NCBI GenBank assembly: GCA_031835245.1
Contig: JAVKOQ010000047.1
Span: 21,001 to 85,000 of the forward strand
Source: Balamuthia mandrillaris
Lineage: Eukaryota > Discosea > Longamoebia > Balamuthiidae
DNA: 64,000 nt
Direction: 5' to 3'
The first letter of the stretch is position 1, and the number at the start of each line of letters is the position of its first letter. Positions 1 to 11,265 of the stretch are shown one piece after another. Under the pieces are notes generated by a model that saw nothing but the letters and a program-made list of their open reading frames with translations, was not told the origin of the DNA and did no database searches. Made by a program: the position numbers and the translations under genes.

Positions 1-386
1 CTCCCATGAGGATACAACCTGCTTCAGTGCAGTTTCATCGTGAACCAATACCTTGCCATCGAAGAGTTCCCATTCTTCCACCAAGTCTTGTTTAAGCCTT
101 TCCTCCATTTCCTCCAAGCGAGTAGCATCTATTCCTTGTACCATGGTCATGTTTCTAAAGGGATGATCCATGTCTCTGTATGTTTTTGGATCTTTTGTAA
201 AAACAGAGAATGCCTGAAACAGAGATAAAGAATGTAGGCCAGGAATGCAACCTTAGGACGTAAGATTTGCCATTGATGTAGATCATTGGTTCTTCACGTA
301 GGTTCACCCAAATGACATTGATAGGTTCCTCGCTCCTGCAAGAAGAGAGAGGAGGGAGGGAGGGAGAGAGGGAGGGAGGGAGGGGG

Positions 387-436
<50 letters not shown>

Positions 437-1834
437 GTAAGAGGAAATGACAAATCAGCAGGGGACTAACTTCAAGCGATTAACGTACTTAGTTCTGGCT
501 TGGTGGCTCTGGACAATATGAGCTAGTACGCAGTGAGTGCCTTCGATGGTTGTTTGAGCCACACCATGAATGGAAAACTGCGGACCAGCAGAGCGATAGT
601 TCTTAACGCCAGGAATAGCATTTTCTCTGTCAACCAAAGAAGAAGAGGAGCTAGTGGAAGAAGACGTAGCAGAAGAAGATGTTACATCAGAAGAAGATGT
701 GAGTGCGTCTCTGGTAGCTACAGAGAGCTGTTGTGGCAGCTGATGATGCTGAAGAAGGTTGGGAAAATGGTCTCTCTTCAGGATGATGTTCTTGCTGAGT
801 ACGTTGCCCATGCGCTTGGCTACCACTTCATGTGCAATTTCCTCTCCTATTTCTTCTCTTTCGCTTCGCTTCAATGGCATCGAAACGCCTATTTAATTTG
901 GAGGAATTAAGCTAAAAAACAACAACTAACAAGCAAAAAAAAGCGAGATAGATAAAACAAGATAAGGAAGTTATGTACCATGATTTAATCGTAGAGCTTT
1001 CTCAGGTTCACGATGCATTGCCTTGAAGACAGCTGTTATCTCAGGCCTCTCTTTCAACCACGCATCAAAGCTTAGACTAAGGTTGTGTGAAGCCTCTTCG
1101 CTGAGATAAGAATTAAAGACGATGAGCCACACGTAACGTTCAAGATATGTGAGTGCCCTTAACAGATAGCTTTCACTCTCCTCCGGAGTGCGGGCTGTTT
1201 CGTGCTTCAGGCGATACTCTAATATGATCTCTCGTTGATTTTCAATCATCTCGCAAAGATCAATGGCCAAGTCTGTCTGTGTTTGTATGCTATCTATTAG
1301 CATTGTTTAATGTTGCATACAGGACATTTCTCAAGGAGCAAAAAAGGTGGAGAACCTGTAGTTTAGTTTCAATACCGTAACGTAACGTTCTGACTAGATT
1401 CATTACAATCTGAATGAGAGAGATTAAGATCAATAAGTCTGTGACATCAATACCACTACCAACATACCTTGTAGTCTCCATCACGGAACTGTTGGTTGCC
1501 ATCAATGTCCTCGTGACGCGGCATCTCTCGTTTCCATTTGTACGTGTGAAGGAGAGAACGAAAACGATTGAAGCTCGTCATGCGATCCGGCTTCACCTTC
1601 GAACGGGTACCAGGAATCGTCAAGTAATTTTGTTGTGAGGATGGAGATGAGAATAGAGTGCCTGATGGTGACGAGGAAGTGTGAGGCTGCAGCTTTCCTT
1701 CCCCAATGGATGTATTGGTTTTATACCACATGTACATGAGGCTTGCCATAACCATTGCTGTTGTCGATCTTCCCTTGCCTTTTGGTAATTTAAAAGGAGT
1801 GAGAGAGAGAGAGAGAGAGAGAGAACAAATACCA

Positions 1835-1871
<37 letters not shown>

Positions 1872-2652
1872 AAACCCATTTGACAATTAAACACGATGCG
1901 AGTGCTTTGGCTAAAGGGCCGTATGGCCCCCAGAAGTGCAGTGCACATCTTGGTCTCAGGCGCCCTCTCAGGGGTGACAGGGATACGAGCATACCGCACT
2001 TTGTAGCCCTGCTGAGCGGCCAGCTTGGCGAACACCTCCTTGGGCGTGAGGACGTTATCCTCGGTGATGGCCTCCCACAACGGAGAGACCGTGCCCTCCT
2101 GGATCTCATCATGCACCAAGATGTTGCCGTGGTACTTGGCGGCCTCGGCCAGAATGTCCCGTTTGAGACGAGCCTCCATGTCTTCCAAATGATCCACCTT
2201 CATTCCTTTTTTGTGGAATTTTAAAAGGCAATCATGAATCGATGTGATGTTAATCGTTCGCATCCAAAGAATAATCAGAAAGAGAAAAGAAACAATTGCA
2301 ATATACCTTTGTAGTCTCGAAGGTTGGTTAGAGGACGCGTCCACTCGCGAAGCACAAAAGGTCTGCCGTTGATGTAGATCACACATTCCTCCCTCAGGTT
2401 GACCCACACCACGTCGACTTCTTTATCCTGCATGCACAGCCGATTGAGCACCGCGCGAAAGCCAAAGACGGTCGGCTGGGCCACGCCAAAGATGGGCAGA
2501 GAGACGACCTGGCGAAAGTTGGGGGCACCGGACAGGCGGAAGGGGACGGGGCTGTACTGGTGCCCGCCGAGGTAGTGGTCGGCCTTGAGGATGGTCCCTT
2601 TGCCCATCACCTCCCCTGAGCGTTCCCGGATAGCCCGTCGCACCTCGTCCAT
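1..2652 (-). CDS. Paladin-type tandem phosphatase-domain protein (3' end outside window)
   Basis: Predicted cytosolic protein of the paladin family (tandem cysteine-phosphatase-fold repeats). Exons, in transcript order: 2652-2307, 2205-1876, 1778-1468, 1409-1376, 1293-979, 888-471, 335-260, 213-1; all joins keep frame, giving 681 codons in the window. Repeat 1 has the paladin landmarks GVAQPT, VVWVNLREE and YINGRPF, then the P-loop CQMGKGR (C-x5-R), split by the intron at 1876/1778. It ends in a helical segment (ENQREII, CFDAWL-like SFDAWLKERPE). Repeat 2 begins near residue 446 and repeats GVAQTT, VIWVNLREE and YINGKSY before the sequence leaves the window, so its P-loop is not visible. Several introns carry GA tracts (CT on the sense strand). 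Animal paladin is often described as catalytically doubtful; here repeat 1 keeps Cys and Arg. The donor of the 260/213 intron is the least certain join. Confidence 0.85.
340..434. repeat. GA-rich microsatellite in paladin intron
   Basis: GGGA/GA simple repeat within the sixth intron of the paladin gene. On the sense (minus) strand it is a CT tract lying before the acceptor at 336. Confidence 0.95.
1799..1870. repeat. Two GA microsatellites in paladin intron
   Basis: Two GA dinucleotide runs separated by about 17 bases. They fill the intron that splits the P-loop; the sense strand reads CT. Confidence 0.95.
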
Positions 2653-3195
2653 GTCTGCGTCTGTTGTTCTTCCTTCTTCTGCCCTGCCTTAATTTTGCTT
2701 TGTGGATCTACCGTTGTGACCGGCATCCTGGTCAAATAGTGTCCAAATGCAGCGGTTTCAACGTGACAACTGTTTGGGTTGCATTTTGATCTGTTGATCG
2801 TGACGATCAGTCAAAAAAAATGGTGTTTAGCGGAGGTCGAACCCGCATAGGGGATGAAAATCCGATGAAATTCTATGGGTTGCTAGGAATAGGGAAAGTA
2901 CGGACACGTCATCTCCCCATTTGTACGGAGTTGTTGCCGAACAGCCAATGGTGTCATGGCACGTATCGTTCTGTCAAACTCCGCCAACAATCCAAAAAGT
3001 GACTTTTTCTCCTTCTCTTTCTTCCATGCACGAAAACAAACAAGACACCAACCACTGAAAGCGAGCGAGTGACACTCTCTTTGGTCTAGTGCCTGTTCAT
3101 CTTTTCTTTTTTGTTTCTCATTATTTATTCTGTCACTTTTTTCTATTTATTTATTTTGTTTTTTTTTTCGAACGACGCTCCACACACACACACCG
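2653..3195. other. Divergent intergenic region, paladin / calreticulin
   Basis: About 540 bp between the start codons of two divergent genes, so it should hold both promoters. I see no clear TATA box. At 2816-2846 the minus strand resembles a tRNA 3' end: a T-arm-like hairpin with GGTTCGA and a downstream T run. No matching 5' half is found (see rejected items). The 3' part is T-rich and leads into a CACACACACA run just before the calreticulin ATG. Confidence 0.6.
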
Positions 3196-4485
3196 ATGAA
3201 CAAATCTCTGTTGGTCGCTGCCCTTTTCTTCGGCCTGGTCGCTTTGGCCTCGGCCACAACCTACTTCCAGGAGGACTTTGACGACTCGTGGGAGAGCCGA
3301 TGGGTTTACTCTCAAGCCGACACCGAGGAACAGAGGGGCACCTTCGTGCACACTGCCGGCAAGTTCGCCGCTGACCCCAGCGACAAGGGCATCCAGACCG
3401 GTCAGGACGCTCGCTTCTACAAGCTCTCTACCACCTTCCCCGCTTTCTCCAACAAGGACAAGGATCTTGTTCTCCAGTACACTGTGAAGAACGAGCAGAA
3501 GTTGGACTGCGGTGGTGGCTACATCAAGCTTCTTCCTCCTGGCTTCGACCAGACCAACTTCAAGGGAGACACAGCCTACAAGTACGTTTGACACTCCTCC
3601 ACGAAACAAACCGCGGACTCATTCTAATATTTGTGCTTTTTTTAAAACCCTAGCATCATGTTTGGCCCTGATGTGTGCGGTTCTCGTAGGGTGCACGCCA
3701 TCTTCAATTACAAGGGCGAGAACTACTTGACCACCAAGTCCATGTCCCCCAAGTCTGACCAGGCTACTCATGTCTACACTATGATCATTCATCCCAACCA
3801 GACTGTTGTTGTGAAGATTGACAACAAGCAAATTGCCGAAATGACTTTGGAGGAGGACTGGGACATTTTCCCCGAGAAGGAGATCCCTGACCCCAACGAA
3901 AGCAAGCCTGCTGACTGGGTTGATGAGCCCATGATTCCCGATCCCGAGGCTGTCAAGCCTGAGGGCTGGGACGACATTCCTGCTACCATCCCTGACCCCG
4001 AGGCCACCAAGCCCGAGGACTGGGACGATGAGCTTGACGGAGAGTGGGAAGCCCCGATGAACCCCAACCCTGAGTACAAGGGCGAGTGGGAGGCTCCCTT
4101 GATCGAAAACCCTGCCTACAAGGGAGAGTGGGTCCACCCCAAGATCCCAAACCCTGACTACTTCCATGACTCTGAGGCCTACGCCTATGAGCACGGCGGT
4201 GCTGCCTTTGAGATTTGGCAAGTGACCAGCGGCACCATCTTTGACCACATCCTCGTCACTGACTCTGTGGAGGAAGCCACCGCAGCGGCGGAGGCTATCC
4301 TTGCCAAGACCGAGGCCGAGGAGGAGGCCAGGAAGAAGTGGCAAGAGGAGGAGGACGCCAAGGCCAAGGCTGAGGCTGAGGCCGAGGCTGCCCAATTTGA
4401 GGCTGAGGCTGCGGAGGATGAGGACGATGACGATGATGACGACGATAGCGGCGCTGATAACAAGGATTTGCACGACGAATTGTAA
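3196..4485 (+). CDS. CALR: Calreticulin
   Basis: ER-lumenal, Ca2+-binding lectin chaperone that holds monoglucosylated glycoproteins during folding. Exons 3196-3581 and 3654-4485 give 405 aa. Residues 1-20 form a signal peptide ending ALASA. The lectin domain follows with GGGYIKLL and, across the intron, IMFGPDVCG. The P-domain has three IPDPxxxKPxDWDD-type repeats and three GEWxxPxIxNPxYKGEW-type repeats. The C-domain starts with a long Glu/Lys/Ala helix, then a run of acidic residues (EDEDDDDDDDD), and the protein ends in the ER-retrieval signal HDEL. Length and domain order are normal for the family. Codon use is strongly GC-ending, as expected of a highly expressed gene. There is one 72-bp intron. 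Identification is secure. Confidence 0.98.
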
Positions 4486-4558
4486 AAACACTGAAAACCT
4501 CTTTCTTCCAAACAAACCTTTTCTACTACCCTTCTGTTTTCTGTCTGTCACCTTCGCG

Positions 4559-5934
4559 CTAAATGAACTGCTCCTCCTGGAGGAGCGGTTGCTCAAGCGA
4601 TGCAGAAAGCGGTGTATCCTCTCCGCTGCTCATCGCCCCTCTGCTTGCCGTCAGGTCCACTCTTCTCAAGTTGCGTGGGCTGCGGGGCACCATAAAGGCG
4701 TGAGGAGGAACCAGGTGCGACTGACCATCGTCGAGACTGTTAGGGGTCCGGTCGTGTCTATGACGAGGTGCTACCCGTTTGATCCAAAACATGACCAACG
4801 CCATCACGAATATGAAAATAAAGTTGACAAGGAACAAGAGGCAGCTGTAGCCCCCCACCTTCAGCATCTCCATCGCGTAGCGCGTCTCCCCCGCCCACAA
4901 CTTGACCAGACCGTAGGCCAGGTGCATGCCGCAGTTGCATATGGGCGGAAGAAGAGCTGCGCTGATGGCTACGCCCACCAATGCGCTGATTCCTCCCCCT
5001 AAGAACGACAAACCGACACGTTGTTCAAGTCAGTTGAAAGCAACAAGAGAGAAAGACCATTTGAAGCCTGCCAATTTAACAACAACAAACCAGTTGTAGC
5101 AACAGCAACGCCAAGGCCAGAGGGAACGGCCACAAAGATACCGTAGATAATGGCAGAGAGGTCGCCGCGAGAGAGCTGCTGCTCCGTGCCCCATAGGTCA
5201 TCCTTCCAGCTGGTGGCCAAGCCCCAAACCGCACCCACCGCCATCGTCAATAAAAACCCACAAACTTCATTACGAAAACCACGGAGCACCATCCCTGCAT
5301 CTCTTTTTTTTTTTTTTTGTTTTACACTTGTCAGCTTTTAAAAGCAAAAGGCAGAAGAACAACTTAACAAACAGCTCCGTCCATGTCGAAGCGTTTTAAA
5401 AAAATGAAGGAGGAAGGAGAAAAGAAGACCTAACCTGATAGCAGTACCAAAAGTAACGGCCATTATCGGTCCCATCAAAGGAGACACCAACATGGAGGCC
5501 ACCACCGTGGGCGCAGAATCCGTGGCCAACCCAACAGTGGCTATCAGGGCAGCCACAAAGATGAAGGACAGGAAGTTGAAGGTGAGGTGGTTCTGAGAGT
5601 CCACCACATCATGTATTTCCTCTATAGAGAGGCGGTCTTGGAACTTGTACCGCCGTCCCAAAAATTTTTTCCGTTTGGAGGTGGAACGAAGCTGCGGTCG
5701 CGTGCTCTGCAAAGCCAAGATGTCAATCACTCCGTAGTGCACCCCCACGCCCAAACGCTCCAGAGCAGCCAGGATGCGGTCCGTCTCTTTGTCGGTGGTG
5801 CGGAAGATGATGAGGTCGGACCCTCTCTTTCCTTCGAAGACGGCGAGGCCATGGACTCCGGAGATATTCTCCAACGAGGACACTACACCCTCTGTCTCGT
5901 CTGCTGGAAGCGTTATCTGAACCTGCCTGGGCAT
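4559..5934 (-). CDS. DUF389 family integral membrane protein
   Basis: Predicted polytopic membrane protein of the DUF389 family, which is widespread in bacteria and of unknown activity. Exons 5934-5435, 5302-5091 and 4998-4559 give 383 aa. The N-terminal about 90 residues look like a small alpha/beta domain (VQITLPADE, GVHYGVIDI). Then come SIEEIHDVVDSQ, a hydrophobic helix (FNFLSFIFVAALIATVGL), the hallmark ASMLVSPLMGPIMAVTFG, and further helices in exons 2 and 3 (VGVAISAALLPPICN is typical of the family). The C-terminal about 55 residues are polar and probably cytosolic. Function, substrate and compartment cannot be stated from sequence. Its 3' end faces calreticulin with only about 70 bp between the stop codons. 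Confidence 0.9.
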
Positions 5935-6145
5935 GGCCTTTCAGTTCGAACGAATTTCTCTCCTGTGTCAATGTCTTTCTTGTTAACGCGTTACCAAAAC
6001 AAAGGTTGCGGAATTTGAAATCACCCTCGAGGCGATATCTTTCACGTCGTCGTGATGTATGGTATGCCGTCGTGTCGGCATGATAAGTTTATTGATAACG
6101 TCGACATGAAATAAATAAGGAAGAAGCTAGCTTGGGGGTGGTGCT

Positions 6146-6660
6146 TCATGTGTCCATCTCGCTTTCGCTGGCTTCTTCCACAAAAGACATTTCAGACTCG
6201 AAGGTCAGCAGGGTGTGCTCGCAGATAGATATCAGATCGGTGAGTCCCTTCCTGAATTGTTCCGTGGCGTTTTTTCCTTTTGGTTGTGAGCGCAAGAGAG
6301 CACAGGCTTTAGAGGTAACCGTCGGAACTGAAACAAGAAAAAAAACGTATGGTACCTTTCCGAGCTTGAATGCGAACATTCATTTTGTCTTCGGAGGGGT
6401 GAGGCACGCTATATCCACAAAACTCAACATCAGGACTGCAAAAGAAAAAATGTGTCAGCAAAGGTTCATCTTTTCTGGAGTAAAACAAAGGAGTTTTCTC
6501 ACTTTCTCATGAGTATGTATCGCAAAGCGTTGCCCAACGTGTGATCTTCCTCCGCCACCACACACGTAACCACCGATTCATCCGCGCCAGGCAATATCTC
6601 CAGCTTTTTGGCCTTCTCCACCACCAGCTCTTCCTCTTGTTGGGGGGCGTTCTTGTCCAT
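6146..6660 (-). CDS. RPC19: RNA polymerase I and III subunit RPAC2 (AC19)
   Basis: Small alpha-like subunit shared by RNA polymerases I and III; it pairs with AC40/RPAC1 to nucleate enzyme assembly in the nucleus. Exons 6660-6503, 6435-6356 and 6327-6146 give 139 aa, close to the usual size. Diagnostic motifs are EEDHTLGNALRYILM at the end of exon 1 and VEFCGYSVPHPSEDKMNVRIQ in exon 2, the alpha-motif of the RPB11/AC19 family. Exon 3 is the C-terminal dimerisation helix. The first about 25 residues are a charged leader (VVEKAKKLEI). The ATG at 6660 is the only reasonable start. The gene sits 86 bp downstream of the stop of the next gene upstream (LARGE-like), on the same strand. Confidence 0.95.
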
Positions 6661-6746
6661 CTTTTGGTCTCTCTTTTCTTTTGTTTTCTTTGTTTGCGTT
6701 TGTATTTAAGTCGACACAAGGAAAGCCCTACATCCAACCCTAACCT

Positions 6747-7655
6747 TCATTTTTTTACTGCTTTATGTGTTGTTGCCTCTTGCCACACCTTGTGCTTCAT
6801 TTCGATCTCTTCGAGGAAGAAGTAGTAGTTATGAAATACTCTGGCCCGCATCTGGATGGAGAGAATGATGAGAAGAAGAACACCAGAATAAGGGACAGAG
6901 AGAGATGACGCACCGCATCTCCTTTGTTTCGCCACTTTGGTACGCCATGGTCGTAGTGGACCATCCACACATCCGGTAGCACCCAAAAATGGAATCCAGC
7001 CCGGGCTAGCTCCGTATTGTGAACGACTTTGTCATAGCCATACCCCACAAACCGCTCGTCAAACCTGACCACCGACAACACAACAGAATGTAAGAAACAA
7101 ATACAAATAAGTAAAGGAGTAAAGTCTCTGATGAGAATCAAACGTACAGTGGTACATTCTCCACCCGAAGGACAGTGTAAGGCTCAAACTCCAACTGATA
7201 AGGCACTTCAAATGGAACTTTTCGATTGACCCATTGTGGATAGTCGGTAGGACCATGAGCTGGATTCCATTTCACCTCATGCACCTGACGGATATAGCCT
7301 CGCTGATACAACTGAACTAGTTGTTCTTTGCTCTGAGGAAATGGGATTTCGTCGTCAATTTCCAATGCTGGCACTACCAACACTTGTTTCTGCCCAACAC
7401 CCATTTTTTCTTCCCAGGCTCTGACAATTTCAAACAGAAGGGTAAGCAGGATGCAGAGTAGAGGAGAAGATCAAAAGGAATACAATATTCTGTGGTAGGC
7501 TTCTGGCGAGGGCACAAAGTCAACGTCCATGGTGAGAGAGTACCTGGTCCTACACCCAAGCATTGCCACATTGCGCAAAGTATTAATGGGATACATTCCC
7601 AGGGTTCTGAAAGTGTAGCTCTTCTATGATAACAGTTACTCATTGCAGAGAGAAA

Positions 7656-7690
<35 letters not shown>

Positions 7691-8508
7691 AATGCATTAC
7701 ATCACTGTACACAAGATGATAATCCACTTGTTGGATGTGCCGCTCTGCCGCGTCTCTAAAGGAAATAACTTCTGTTTCCTCCTCCTCGCTGAGGACATAT
7801 ATCGCAGCAGATATCATCCCTATATAACATCAGCGTAAGTATTCGCTGCATTGGAGATTCTGAATTTACCAACCATCCCAGTGGTCTATGATCCGTTTTA
7901 GGCTTTGTAATCTATCTACAGTCAACTGTGTTGCAATAGTAACCCCAACACTATCCTATTCAAAATGAGAACATACAGAGCAAGCAAAAGGAGGTGAGAA
8001 GGGCAACAGCAGATAACCATGTGTTATGTTGAAACCATACATACCGGTTGCTGTGGTGAAAGAAGCGTTTGGCGTCGTGGGCAGCAACCTGGGGTACTTG
8101 TTTGCTCCACAATTTGCTGCACACATTGTTCTGTATCCTCTTCACCTATCCGTCAAGTTAAAGATTTGTTAGAAACAACAAAAAATGAAACGAACAACGA
8201 CAAAAAGAGGATTAAGCACCAAGGAATACGAGGTTACGAAGAGACACTTCATCGAACCACACAGAACCAAAATGTTCTTGAAACGAAACTATAAGAGAAA
8301 CAGCTTCTATGGCCTTAGAAGCCTGAATCAACATGCATTGGTAGGTCCAATCGTTGGTTCCTACATTCCAGTTTAACGAATGGCCGTAGGAATAACTGCC
8401 GTCTACATACTTGAGTTCTGCTGTCACCGAATATCCACCATGAGTGCTACCTGATACGCCCCTACATGTGCGATAAAAAGTAGGGCGGGGGAATGGGAAA
8501 AGCGAATG

Positions 8509-8575
<67 letters not shown>

Positions 8576-9675
8576 AACGGGAAAAGGGGAGAAAAGCAGA
8601 GAGAATAAACAAACCTGGAAGCACTCCATCCCGAAATTAGAAGAGGATAGGGCTTGGATTGGTTGACATAAACGTATTGTTGAGCAGCATATTTATATGT
8701 CCTTTTATCCAGTACGTGAAAGCACAACGACCGAAGGCCTGAATGGCTTTTATCTCTTTAGCGATAATAAAAAAACAGGAAGAACAGTTAGTCTTCTTTC
8801 AGCAAAGACGAACAAAGTTGAAGGCAAACAGTCAAACTTGCAAGCTTGTATAGGACTCATCATGGAGTTCCAATGAGCAGGAAACTCTACCAGGCGTTGG
8901 TAACTAGCATCAAAGGGATGCGGTATCAACAGCGGACCCAGGTGCTCAAAAGAAGGATTTCGGAGGAGGTTGCTGCCGCTGCTTCCCATGGTGAAGACGT
9001 AGTTGAAGCAAGTAGGAGAGGATCGGTAGACGAACGTGGAAGAAGGGGGGAGTGAAGAGGATGGCTGTTGCTGTTGCTGAAGGGCCAGCGGAGGACCCGG
9101 CAGACCGCTCTCTGTGGCGACGATGGTTAGGTTGTAGCGAGAGTTTGGCCTAAGTCCTTCCACCAGAAAGCTCGTAGCAGTTCCTTCGTAGACCTGTAAG
9201 CAAAAGTGGAGATAAGAAGAATTGGAGACACAAACAGAGCGTAGCTACCAACGGTTTGAAACTGTGGTTCTGGAAAGAGTTGCAGGTGGAGCTCGTAAGA
9301 GCGAGTACTTGGAATGGTTTGCACCATTTGCTCATACTGTTCCGCTTCTGGTGTGAACTCGAGCCAATGCACACGAAAGCTGAAGCTCTGTATGTCTGAG
9401 AAATAGGGACAAGAAGGAGGTATCACCCATACCTCCCTCTTCTTGGCCACTTCCACCCCCACTTCCACCACTTCTTGCTTTTGTGGAGAAGAAGTGGCTA
9501 AAGGAAGAGAAGTCGCGCGGTGATCGTCATGAAGAGAGGAAGGAGGGCCACCAGCTCTCCACAGGAATAACAGACCGCCACAAGCCATCAGCACCCACAG
9601 GTTTAGCAGATGCTTCCGCCACCGCCATCGCCTCTGCCGACCGCCTCTGCTGTTGGCAGGCGTTCGTCCTCTCAT
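6747..9675 (-). CDS. LARGE-like (GT49) glycosyltransferase with FN3 and carbohydrate-binding-like regions
   Basis: Predicted type II Golgi glycosyltransferase. Eleven exons: 9675-9253, 9193-8838, 8755-8615, 8461-8230, 8145-8045, 7950-7874, 7819-7713, 7623-7484, 7420-7148, 7064-6914, 6851-6747; 701 aa. An Arg-rich cytosolic tail is followed by a signal anchor at about residues 20-40 (LNLWVLMACGGLLFLW). Residues ~90-190 look like a fibronectin III domain (GLRPNSRYNLTIVATES). Residues ~215-390 begin NLLRNPSFE and contain Trp/Tyr-rich strands typical of CBM4/9-like lectins. The catalytic part has VTIATQLTVDRL, HWDGMISAAIY, YPINTLRNVAM and the DxD motif in TMDVDFVPSP, then RFVGYGYDK; these match the GT49 half of LARGE (a beta-1,3-glucuronyltransferase). 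The GT8 xylosyltransferase half of LARGE is absent. An in-frame ATG at 9738 is an alternative start. Confidence 0.85.
8514..8572. repeat. GA microsatellite in LARGE-like intron
   Basis: GA dinucleotide run with one GAGC interruption, inside the intron between 8615 and 8461. Sense strand reads CT. A second GA run at 7657-7688 lies in the intron between 7713 and 7623. Confidence 0.95.
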
Positions 9676-10104
9676 CTCTCTCTCTCTGTTACTCTTTTTC
9701 TCTTTCAAGTGTGTGCGATTGACCTCTCTCACGTCCATAACAAGTGAACGAAAGGGCGCAGCTGGACATGAGAGAGGTTTAGTCAGCAGAGAGGAGAGAG
9801 GGAGAGAGAAGAGAGAGAAGGCGAAGAAAGCAGCCAAAGAGAAAGAGAAGAAAATGAGACGTGAGAAGGCCAGCGCGTAAGAGAGGAAAGAAGAGCACAG
9901 AGAAGAGTGTCAGAAAGGTTTGATTGCATATGTTTGAAGCTCACAACAGGATTATTTGTTTAAGGGATGTTGAACAGTCAACTCGAATCGCTTAGCGTGC
10001 TTCCTATGGCAACTACACCAAAGGCGGCCAGGGCGTGGTTGGGCGGGAGGAGGGCGTTGCGCTTGCAGTATCTGCGACGGGATCCTCCCTTCTGCTGGCG
10101 TTTG
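9676..10104. other. Intergenic region, no gene seen
   Basis: About 430 bp between the LARGE-like start and the stop of the 83-aa protein, both on the minus strand. It is purine-rich on the plus strand (AGAGAGAA blocks at 9780-9860). Any reading frames here are low-complexity and I do not support them as genes. Confidence 0.5.
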
Positions 10105-10524
10105 TTAGTAGTTTTTGAACACCTTTTTGTTTTTGACAACCATGTAGCCCAACGGCAAGACGATCCCAAGGAACATAATCAACGCGCCCAGCAGAAACGA
10201 AAACACGTCTGGCGTAGCTGCCACCAACGTAGTCTGAAAGAGAGAGAGGGAGAGAGAGAGAGAGGTCTCGTTAGTCAAATATCAAAAAAGGCACCTTCCC
10301 CAGAGCTGCGCTAGAGAAACTGAAGTAGTGCGCACCCCTGACACCCAGTACACCATTCTTGGAGACGACGTGGCTTTCTTTTGTTTTGTCTTTTTCTTTC
10401 TCAGCTTTTTTTCTTTGTCAAAGGGTAGGTTATGTTTGCTGCACAAAAGACCCTAACCCAACAATCTCCCATTCCCATACCTTTGCCGACCCAGTGAGGA
10501 GCACAATGGTGGCACAAGCGACAT
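10105..10524 (-). CDS. Small single-span membrane protein, possibly mitochondrial (83 aa)
   Basis: Not recognised. Exons 10524-10481, 10373-10295 and 10233-10105 join in frame from an ATG to a TAA, giving 83 aa. The N-terminal half is Ser/Arg-containing and lacks acidic residues up to about residue 48, compatible with a mitochondrial presequence. It is followed by one hydrophobic span (SFLLGALIMFLGIVLPLGYMV) and a basic tail, KNKKVFKNY. The layout (presequence-like leader, one helix, short basic tail) is typical of accessory subunits of cytochrome oxidase or other respiratory complexes. That is only an analogy; no family signature is visible. The consistent splice phases and the hydrophobic exon argue that it is real. 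Confidence 0.6.
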
Positions 10525-10697
10525 CCCCTCTTCTGTGGGGATGTTGTTGTTTGGTGCTCACAAGCGCGACCACCACATATAGGGTGTTTTCAATGTTCGG
10601 ATGAGGAGGGGGGTCAAGGCGCCTCTGGGCTGTTGGACTCTTTCAAGCACAAGAAGGCCCACTTGAAATAACGAAAGGCAAAACAAAGAGGAAAGAG

Positions 10698-10740
<43 letters not shown>

Positions 10741-10920
10741 TACCACGAAGAAGTGTCTATATTTTCTTCTCACGTTCCGATCTCTTTGGAAGGGTAAGAC
10801 AGATTAAATAAAGATTAAGGGCTGGCAAAGAAGAATAGGGAATACGCTTCTGTACAGAGCGAGTGCTGGCGGGTAGGAAGAAGCTATGGCTCGTGGAACA
10901 AAAAAAAGTAAAAGGGCGTC

Positions 10921-11265
10921 TTATTCGTCCAACTCTCGTTCGGGTTGTGCAAGAGGATACATTTGTGACATGTAGGCGCAGAGCCACCTGTAAAAATAGC
11001 TATTAAGCAAGAAGAACGGGGATAAAAGATCAAAAAAAAAAAGAAGAGGGCATACAATAGCCAGCAGCAAAACAGTGCAGTCCAGGCCAAAGTACGATTC
11101 AATCTGCGACAAAAGAACGAAAGTAGATCAGCAACGCAGATTTTGGCGGAGAGAAAGTAAGACGTGGCGCACTCACGATTTGTCTGGTCCCGGGGTAAAC
11201 ACAGTGAGCGCAACGCCCAGCAGAATGGTAAGGCCAGTGGCCACGCCAATCGGAAGAAACATCAT
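10921..11265 (-). CDS. ATP6V0E: V-type ATPase subunit e (Vma9-like)
   Basis: Small hydrophobic subunit of the Vo sector of the vacuolar proton pump. Exons 11265-11177, 11103-11056 and 10987-10921 give 67 aa. There are two predicted helices: PIGVATGLTILLGVALTVF, a short linker TPGPDKSLNR, then TLAWTALFCCWLLWLCAYMS. The tail QMYPLAQPERELDE matches the QLxPL(x)xP ending of yeast Vma9 and animal ATP6V0E. The second exon is open in another frame too, but only this frame joins to both neighbours. The size is right for the family (about 70-80 aa). Confidence 0.88.

Noticed and set aside
2816-2905. tRNA gene on the minus strand (T-arm hairpin with GGTTCGA, ending before a T run)
   Set aside because: The T-arm and a plausible 3' acceptor strand are present, but no 5' strand pairs with it within 70-95 bases and no D or anticodon arm folds cleanly. 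At best a tRNA-derived fragment.
3151-4511. Several long frames antisense or out of frame to calreticulin
   Set aside because: Shadows produced by the GC-rich third positions of a strongly biased gene.
8019-8376. Small plus-strand frames inside the LARGE-like gene
   Set aside because: They overlap conserved exons on the minus strand and have no family support.
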